Origin: Nioella sp. MMSF_3534
Lineage (GTDB): Bacteria; Pseudomonadota; Alphaproteobacteria; Rhodobacterales; Rhodobacteraceae
Length of the DNA: 64,000 nucleotides
Assembly: GCF_030732985.1 (NCBI RefSeq)
Contig: NZ_JASHJX010000006.1
Location: forward strand, 1 to 64,000
Direction: 5' to 3'
Each line of letters opens with the position of its first letter. Within the stretch, counting starts at the first letter, position 1. Below the pieces are notes generated by a model, which was given only the letters and a program-made list of their open reading frames with translations, searched no databases and had not been told where the DNA came from. Shown one piece after another: positions 58,697-64,000 of this stretch. The position numbers were made by a program, and so were the translations under genes.

Positions 58697-60109
58697 GTGA
58701 CACGCTATATCAGAGACATGCGCGGCCATGGCCCCGACGCGCCCGATCCGAAATGGCCGGGCGGCGCGAAGATCGCCGTGCAGATCGTGCTGAACTACGA
58801 AGAGGGCGGCGAGAACTGCATCCTGCATGGCGATGCGGCGTCAGAGGCCTTCCTGTCGGAAATCGTAGGCGCCGCCCAATGGCCGGGTCAGCGTCACTGG
58901 AATATGGAATCGATCTATGAATACGGCGCGCGCGCCGGGTTCTGGCGGCTGCATCGGCTGTTCACCTCGATGAGCATTCCGCTCACGGTCTACGGCGTCG
59001 CCTCGGCCCTCGCCCGCAGCCCCGAACAGGTGCGTGCCATGCAACTGGCGGGGTGGGAGATTGCCAGCCACGGACTGAAATGGGTCGAACACAAGGACAT
59101 GCCAGAGGAGGAGGAGCGCGCGCAGATCGCCGAGGCCATCCGCCTGCACACGGAAGTGACGGGCGACCGGCCTCGCGGCTGGTACACCGGGCGCTGTTCG
59201 GTGAACACCGTTGCCTTGGCCGCCGAGGCGGGGATGGACTATATCTCCGACACCTATGCCGACGACCTGCCCTATTGGGTGAAGATTGCCGACAAGGATC
59301 AGTTGATCATCCCCTACACGCTCGACTGCAACGACATGCGTTTCGCCACGCCGCAGGGGTTCAATTCGGGCGACCAGTTCTTTGCCTACCTGAAAGACAG
59401 CTTCGACTCGCTTTATGCCGAAGGCGAGGCCGGACAGGCCAAGATGCTGTCCATCGGGCTGCATTGCCGCCTCATTGGCCGACCGGGCCGGGTGATGGCG
59501 TTGAAGCGCTTCCTCGACTATGCCGCCGGGCATGAGGGCGTCTGGTTCGCCCGCCGCATCGACATCGCCGACCATTGGGCGCGGGAACATCCCCCCATGG
59601 ACAGCCCCCTGCCCTCGCAGATGAGCCGCGAAGACTTCGTCGCGGCCTATGGCGGCATCTTCGAACATTCCCCCTGGATCGCGGAACGGGCCTGGGGGCT
59701 GGAGCTTGGCCCCGCCCATGACTGCGCCGCAGGGGTGCACAACGCGCTGGCCCGTGCCTTCCGCAGCGCCAGCCGTGAAGAACGGCTCGGTGTGCTGCGC
59801 GCCCACCCCGATCTGGCCGGGAAACTGGCGGCGGCGGGCAGGCTGACGGCGGAATCGACCTCGGAACAGGCGGGCGCGGGGCTCAACATGCTGACCGACG
59901 AGGAACGCGAGGCCTTCACCGGGCTGAACACGGCCTATGTGGACAAGCACGGCTTTCCCTTCATCATCGCGGTGCGCGATCATGACAAGGCCAGCATCCG
60001 TGCCAATTTCGAACGCCGCATCGACAATGACACCGAGACCGAATTCGCCGAGGCCTGCCGACAGGTCGAGCGCATCGCGGAATTCAGGCTGATGGACCTT
60101 CTGCCGTGA
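58697..60109 (+). CDS. Fusion of PuuE-type allantoinase and OHCU decarboxylase (UraD)
   Basis: 470 residues. About 1-300 are a polysaccharide-deacetylase-like domain of the PuuE type (cofactor-free allantoinase): PDPKWPGGAKIAVQIVLNYE, EEGGENC, GWEIASHGLKWVEHKDM and RPRGWYTGRCSVNT. About 310-470 are OHCU decarboxylase: FVAAYGGIFEHSPWIAERAW and LGVLRAHPDLAGKLAAAGRL (catalytic HPDLA). One protein thus makes S-allantoin and opens it to allantoate. Translation starts at GTG 58697, as homologues begin MTRYxRDM. The end overlaps allA by 4 bp (GTGA). Confidence 0.93.
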   Translation: MTRYIRDMRGHGPDAPDPKWPGGAKIAVQIVLNYEEGGENCILHGDAASEAFLSEIVGAAQWPGQRHWNMESIYEYGARAGFWRLHRLFTSMSIPLTVYGVASALARSPEQVRAMQLAGWEIASHGLKWVEHKDMPEEEERAQIAEAIRLHTEVTGDRPRGWYTGRCSVNTVALAAEAGMDYISDTYADDLPYWVKIADKDQLIIPYTLDCNDMRFATPQGFNSGDQFFAYLKDSFDSLYAEGEAGQAKMLSIGLHCRLIGRPGRVMALKRFLDYAAGHEGVWFARRIDIADHWAREHPPMDSPLPSQMSREDFVAAYGGIFEHSPWIAERAWGLELGPAHDCAAGVHNALARAFRSASREERLGVLRAHPDLAGKLAAAGRLTAESTSEQAGAGLNMLTDEEREAFTGLNTAYVDKHGFPFIIAVRDHDKASIRANFERRIDNDTETEFAEACRQVERIAEFRLMDLLP

Positions 60110-60594
60110 CTCTGCTGACCCCACGCCCCCTGACGCAGGCCGAATTCGCGCCCTTCGGGGACGTGGTCGAGCTGAAGGACGCGCCCGATAAGATCATCAA
60201 TCAGGGGATGTGCGGGCGGCACCATGACCTCGCCAGCCTCGATTTCGCCGATGGCCATGCGGGGATCAGCCTATTCGACGCCGAGGCGCGGCACCTGCCC
60301 TGCGAGGTTGCCATGGTCGAGCGTCACCCGCTTGGGTCACAGGCTTTCATTCCCATCTCGGGCACCCCATTCCTCGTGATCGTGGCCGAGGATGACGGCG
60401 GCACGCCCGTCAACATCCGGGCTTTCGTCACCCATCCCCGCCAGTCCGTGAACCTCCATCGCGGGGTCTGGCACGGGGTACTCTGCCCGCTTGGGGAACG
60501 CGGGCTCTACGCCGTGGTCGACCGTATCGGCCCCGGCGACAACCTGGAGGAGCATTGGTTCGATCAACCGCTGAAGGTCGGCCCGATGATCTGA
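60106..60594 (+). CDS. allA: Ureidoglycolate lyase
   Basis: A 162-residue cupin-like enzyme that splits ureidoglycolate into glyoxylate and urea. FAPFGDVVELKDAPDKIINQ at the N-terminus, CEVAMVERHPLGSQAFIPIS and NLHRGVWHGVLCPLGE are the family motifs, with metal and substrate residues in HPLGSQAF and GVWHG. The start is the GTG at 60106, coupled to the upstream fusion gene. Urea produced here can be used by urease, whose accessory genes lie at the window end. Confidence 0.95.
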   Translation: MTLLTPRPLTQAEFAPFGDVVELKDAPDKIINQGMCGRHHDLASLDFADGHAGISLFDAEARHLPCEVAMVERHPLGSQAFIPISGTPFLVIVAEDDGGTPVNIRAFVTHPRQSVNLHRGVWHGVLCPLGERGLYAVVDRIGPGDNLEEHWFDQPLKVGPMI

Positions 60595-60648
60595 ACCCGC
60601 CAGCAAGAGCGGGATTTTCGGCACCATCAAACAATAGGGAAACGAGAG

Positions 60649-62046
60649 ATGGCTGACACGTCAATCGGGACCGCAGAACAACTGCGCGATCCCAACTACA
60701 CACCGCCGCTGGCCAAGGCTGTGCCACTCGGCATCCAGCATGTGCTGGCGATGTTCGTCTCGAACGTCACACCGGCAATTATCGTCTGCGGCGCGGCCGG
60801 GTTCGGGTTCGGCTCGAACTCGCCCGACTTCCCGCAGATGATCTACATGATCCAGATGTCGATGTTCTTTGCGGGCGTCGCGACACTGATCCAGACGATC
60901 GGGATCGGCCCCATGGGTGCGCGGCTGCCAATCGTGCAGGGCACGTCCTTTGCCTTCATCCCGATCATGATCCCGCTGGTCGCGGGCCAGGGCGTCGATG
61001 CGATTGCCGTGCTGATGGGCGGCATTCTTGTGGGTGGCCTCTTCCATGCCTGCCTTGGCCTCTTCATCGGCAAGATCCGCTTTGCCCTGCCGCCGCTGGT
61101 GACCGGTCTTGTCGTCACCATGATCGGTCTGGCACTGGTCAAGGTCGGTATCCAGTATGCCGCGGGCGGCGTGCCCGCCATCGGGACCGAAGAATACGGG
61201 TCGCTTCAGAACTGGACGGTTGCGGGCGTGGTGATCCTCGTCACCCTCGGGCTCAAGTTCTTCACCCGTGGCATGCTGTCCGTGTCTGCGGTGCTGCTCG
61301 GGCTGATCGCTGGCTATGTCGTGGCCATGGCCATGGGAATGGTCAACTTCAGCGGCATCGGCCGCGCAGCCAGCTTCGCGCTGCCCAACCCGCTGCATTT
61401 CGGGCTGGAATTCAGCGTCGCCGCCATTGTCGGATTCTGCCTGATGAGCTTTGTTTCAGCGGTCGAAACCGTGGGCGACGTCAGCGGCATCACCAAGGGG
61501 GGCGCGGGCCGCGAGGCGACCGATACCGAGATCCAGGGCGCAACCTTCGCGGACGGGATCGGCACGGCTGTCTCCGGCCTCTTTGGCGCGCTGCCCAACA
61601 CCTCGTTCAGCCAGAATGTGGGTCTCATCGCCATGACCGGCGTGATGAGCCGCCACGTGGTGACCATCGGGGCGATCTTCCTGATTGCCTGTGGCCTGGT
61701 GCCCAAGATCGGTGCCGCCATATCAACGGTGCCGATCGAAGTGCTTGGCGGCGGCGTGATCGTCATGTTCGGCATGGTGGTCGCGGCCGGGGTCTCGATG
61801 CTGTCGGACGTGAACTGGAACCGCCGCAACATGGTGATCTTCGCAATCGCCCTGTCGCTCGGGCTTGGCCTGCAACTGGAACCCGGTGCGCTGCAGTACC
61901 TGCCGCCCACGCTGAAGGTTCTGGCCACCTCCGGCATCCTGCCAGCGGCCCTGATCGCCATCGTGCTGAACCTGGTTCTTCCGCAGGAACTGGCCGCTGA
62001 GGCAACCGAGGAAGTCTCGGGCGGCATGTCCGGCCACGGTCGGTAA
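60649..62046 (+). CDS. NCS2-family purine (urate/xanthine) permease
   Basis: A 465-residue inner-membrane symporter with 12-14 helices. PLGIQHVLAMFVSNVTPAII is the usual TM1 with the His of NCS2 proteins. MSFVSAVETVGDVSGITKGG carries the substrate-binding Glu of TM8, and FGALPNTSFSQNVGLIAMTG is the conserved N-T-S-x-Q-N-x-G motif of TM10. Given its place in the urate block, urate is the likely substrate. It starts 54 bp after allA. A terminator hairpin follows. Confidence 0.93.
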   Translation: MADTSIGTAEQLRDPNYTPPLAKAVPLGIQHVLAMFVSNVTPAIIVCGAAGFGFGSNSPDFPQMIYMIQMSMFFAGVATLIQTIGIGPMGARLPIVQGTSFAFIPIMIPLVAGQGVDAIAVLMGGILVGGLFHACLGLFIGKIRFALPPLVTGLVVTMIGLALVKVGIQYAAGGVPAIGTEEYGSLQNWTVAGVVILVTLGLKFFTRGMLSVSAVLLGLIAGYVVAMAMGMVNFSGIGRAASFALPNPLHFGLEFSVAAIVGFCLMSFVSAVETVGDVSGITKGGAGREATDTEIQGATFADGIGTAVSGLFGALPNTSFSQNVGLIAMTGVMSRHVVTIGAIFLIACGLVPKIGAAISTVPIEVLGGGVIVMFGMVVAAGVSMLSDVNWNRRNMVIFAIALSLGLGLQLEPGALQYLPPTLKVLATSGILPAALIAIVLNLVLPQELAAEATEEVSGGMSGHGR

Positions 62047-62073
62047 GCCAAGCTGCACATCGCAGACGTGAAA

Positions 62074-62107
62074 GGGCCGCGCCTAACCACAGGCGCGGCC
62101 CAATTTT
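62074..62107 (+). terminator. Terminator-like hairpin after the purine permease
   Basis: The 11-bp stem GGGCCGCGCCT / AGGCGCGGCCC (62074-62084 and 62091-62101) with loop AACCAC is followed by AATTTT. It lies just before palindrome cluster D. Confidence 0.75.
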
Positions 62108-62152
62108 CTTGCAAGAAAATTCAAAAGGATCTTGGAAGATCCTTCCCCCGCC
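62102..62152. repeat. Palindrome cluster D (two 20-bp arms) between convergent genes
   Basis: AATTTTCTTGCAAGAAAATT (62102-62121, perfect) and AAGGATCTTGGAAGATCCTT (62125-62144, with one central mismatch) are followed by CCCCCGCC. The second arm equals an arm of cluster C apart from its centre. It lies between the permease stop and the allE stop. Confidence 0.85.
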
Positions 62153-62164
62153 CCATGTGAGACG

Positions 62165-62986
62165 TCAGAGCACCGCGTGCCGGTTCACATCCTTGTAGAG
62201 CAGGTAACGGAACGGCCCCGGACCGCCAGCGTAACAAGCCTGAGGGCAAAACGCGCGCAGCCACATGAAATCGCCCGCCTCGACCTCGACCCAGTCCCGG
62301 TTCAGCCGGTAGGCACCCTTGCCTTCCAGCACGTAAAGCCCGTGTTCCATCACGTGGGTTTCCAGGAAGGGAATGACCGCCCCGGCTTGCAGCGTCACGA
62401 TGGTGACGTGCATGTCATGGCGCAGATCGTCATGATCCATGAAGCGCGTCGTGGCCCAGGCTCCGTCCGTGTCCGGCATGACATTGGGCGCTATCGCCGC
62501 CTCGTTCGCCACTACGAACGGGTCCGGCAGCCCCAGCCCATCCACCGGCTGGTAGGCCTTGCGTATCCAGTGGAACCGGGCCGGCACCCCTGCCATGGCC
62601 CGCAGGCGCCACTCGGTACCGGCAGGAACAAAGGCAAATCCGCCGGCACCGATCTCGTAATCCGTCCCGGCAATGGTGATCGCCAGATGACCTTCCATGA
62701 CGAAAATGGCGGCCTCTGCGCGGGGGTCCGTCTCGGGCCGGTCGCTGCCACCGCCTGGCTGGACCTCGGCAATATATTGCGAGAAGGTCTCGGAAAACCC
62801 GGACATGGGACGAGCGATCACCCAAAAGCGCGACTGTTCCCAGAACGGCAATTGCGAGGTGACGATGTCAGAGAAGCAACCGCGCGGGATGACCGCGTAG
62901 GCCTCGGTGAACACGGCCCGATCCGTCAGCAATTGCGTTTGCGGCGGCAAGCCGCCCGTGGGGGCATGGTAGGTGCGGGGGGGCAT
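62165..62986 (-). CDS. allE: (S)-ureidoglycine aminohydrolase
   Basis: A 273-residue bicupin that converts S-ureidoglycine into S-ureidoglycolate and ammonia. RTYHAPTGGLPPQTQLLTDR and AVFTEAYAVIPRGCFSDIVT at the start, GFAFVPAGTEWRLRAM in cupin one, and LETHVMEHGLYVLEGKGAYR in cupin two (metal His and Glu) match the family. The ATG at 62986 follows a GGAG site; 13 more codons are open upstream. It links allantoate breakdown (AllC, not in this window) with AllA. Confidence 0.92.
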   Translation of the reverse strand: MPPRTYHAPTGGLPPQTQLLTDRAVFTEAYAVIPRGCFSDIVTSQLPFWEQSRFWVIARPMSGFSETFSQYIAEVQPGGGSDRPETDPRAEAAIFVMEGHLAITIAGTDYEIGAGGFAFVPAGTEWRLRAMAGVPARFHWIRKAYQPVDGLGLPDPFVVANEAAIAPNVMPDTDGAWATTRFMDHDDLRHDMHVTIVTLQAGAVIPFLETHVMEHGLYVLEGKGAYRLNRDWVEVEAGDFMWLRAFCPQACYAGGPGPFRYLLYKDVNRHAVL

Positions 62987-63119
62987 TCTGGGCAGGCTCC
63001 GATCAGGACAGTCAGATCCCATCAAACCCGAAGCCCGGCCCCCGCACCACAGTCAAATGCGCCCTGTCTTGGCTGAAGGTATCCGTGGCAGAAGCTGATA
63101 ATCCGCCTCTTGACCCCGG

Positions 63120-63752
63120 TCAGGCCCCGGCGGCGTTCCGCATAGGCAGCCCGCCGATCCGCGCAATCTGATCGACGACCCCGTCCACCCCCTTGCGATG
63201 TTTGAGCTGCGCGAAGAGGAAAGGCCGCCCGGCCCGCATCCGGGTGGCGTCACGGTCCATCACGTCAAGGCGCGCCCCCACGTAAGGCGCCAGATCGGTC
63301 TTGTTGATGATCAGAAGGTCCGACTTCGTGATCGCGGGCCCGCCCTTGCGCGGGATCTCCTCTCCGGCCGCCACGTCGATGACGTATAGCGTGATATCCG
63401 CCAGTTCCGGGCTGAACGTGGCCGACAGGTTGTCGCCCCCGCTTTCGATCAGCACCACGTCGAGATCGGGAATGCGCGCGGTCAGCTCGGCGATGGCGGC
63501 AAGGTTGATCGAGGCATCCTCGCGGATCGCGGTATGCGGGCAGCCGCCGGTTTCGACGCCCATGATCCGTTCCTGCGGCAGGACCTGCAGGCGCATCAGT
63601 GCCTCGGCGTCCTCCTGCGTGTAGATGTCGTTGGTGATCGCGGCGATGGACCAGCGATCTCGCATCGCCTCGCACAGGGCCGCAGTGAGCGTGGTCTTGC
63701 CAGCGCCGACGGGGCCGCCGATGCCGACGCGAAGGGGGCCGTTCATGCTCAT
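63120..63752 (-). CDS. ureG: Urease accessory GTPase UreG
   Basis: A 210-residue SIMIBI-class GTPase that drives nickel insertion into urease. The P-loop [20 protein letters not shown], the nickel-binding [15 protein letters not shown] (C-P-H), [20 protein letters not shown] and the NKTD nucleotide motif ([20 protein letters not shown]) are present. Its ATG overlaps the ureF stop by 3 bases (ATGA). Urease splits the urea made by AllA and creatinase. Confidence 0.97.
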   Translation of the reverse strand: MSMNGPLRVGIGGPVGAGKTTLTAALCEAMRDRWSIAAITNDIYTQEDAEALMRLQVLPQERIMGVETGGCPHTAIREDASINLAAIAELTARIPDLDVVLIESGGDNLSATFSPELADITLYVIDVAAGEEIPRKGGPAITKSDLLIINKTDLAPYVGARLDVMDRDATRMRAGRPFLFAQLKHRKGVDGVVDQIARIGGLPMRNAAGA

Positions 63753-64000
63753 GATCTGAATATCCTCGAATACAGGGTTTCATGGCGCATCGATGCGATA
63801 TCGGCCAGGAAGGCACAGCTGCCGATATCGTCGAGCGTGTCTTGCAGGGCCTCGGCGGCGATCGCGGAGCAAAGCCGCGACAGCCGCGCCAGTGCCGCCT
63901 GCCCCTCGGTCTGGCCAAGCGGCACGATGCGGATCGCGGCGGAGGTCAGGTTCGCGGCGAAGGCATGCAGGTAGAGCGTGGCGACGGTTGCCGGCGCGAA
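63749..64000 (-). CDS. ureF: Urease accessory protein UreF, C-terminal part only
   Basis: The last 83 codons of ureF; the rest lies beyond the window. Visible features are [20 protein letters not shown], then [20 protein letters not shown] and [20 protein letters not shown], the usual UreF C-terminus ending in RIFRS. UreF assembles with UreH/D and UreG to activate urease. The order ureF-ureG with a short overlap is normal. Confidence 0.93.
   Translation of the reverse strand, partial: FAPATVATLYLHAFAANLTSAAIRIVPLGQTEGQAALARLSRLCSAIAAEALQDTLDDIGSCAFLADIASMRHETLYSRIFRS

Overview
The window looks like chromosomal DNA from an alphaproteobacterium, most likely a marine or roseobacter-type member of the Rhodobacteraceae. 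Signs of this are the high GC, a tRNA-His with A73 and no encoded G-1, an alphaproteobacterial SOS box (GAAC-N7-GAAC) in front of mmcB, a RibB with a degenerate RibA half, a DUF6324-like small protein and a membrane-bound PuuD-type urate oxidase. No phage, transposase, rRNA operon or CRISPR array was seen.

Layout. 1-5.3 kb: mixed housekeeping genes (zinc-ribbon membrane protein, nitroreductase, Hsp20, D-aminoacyl-tRNA deacylase, CoA-transferase with an AbrB-type membrane protein). 5.3-8.7 kb: two very small genes, each with its own terminator, then an operon of ECF sigma factor, membrane anti-sigma factor and exported S8 protease. 9.1-28.1 kb: a single-strand surface-glycan island with GDP-fucose synthesis (gmd, fcl), UDP-glucose dehydrogenase, GT10- and NodZ-like fucosyltransferase modules, a TPR-GT32 fusion, a methyltransferase/glycosyltransferase/FkbM fusion, a sulfotransferase, a pyruvyltransferase and two long coiled-coil proteins, but no flippase, polymerase or exporter. 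28.4-37.2 kb: tRNA-His, GNAT, mmcB, an M20 amidohydrolase, an ICMT-like methyltransferase, ribB-ribH-nusB, a proline-racemase-family enzyme and a VOC protein. 37.4-43.7 kb: a tripartite tricarboxylate transporter (tctCBA) divergent from a two-component system with a third periplasmic binding-protein gene. 43.7-54.5 kb: an orphan secreted protein, ThpR, creatinase, LysR, a fatty-acid hydroxylase and an oligopeptide-type ABC importer lacking a binding protein, with an aldehyde dehydrogenase. 54.7-64 kb: rpe, a globin and a purine-degradation block (puuD, uraH, puuE-uraD fusion, allA, urate permease, allE) that runs into urease accessory genes ureG and ureF.

How it fits together. The last third is a nitrogen-salvage region. 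Urate is oxidised by PuuD, processed by UraH and the PuuE-UraD fusion to allantoate, then by AllE and AllA to glyoxylate and urea; creatinase also releases urea, and the urease genes follow. An allantoate amidohydrolase (AllC) is missing from the window.

Most interesting structural signals. (1) All seven convergent gene pairs with 60 bp or more between them carry one of two 3'-end modules: clusters of 20-bp perfect palindromes framed by GGCGCGG/CCGCGCC, or a CTTCTTGGCCCAAATACTCC element. (2) The periplasmic end of the anti-sigma factor has the beta-alpha-beta-beta-alpha-beta pattern of a subtilase propeptide (inhibitor I9), next to a subtilase gene.
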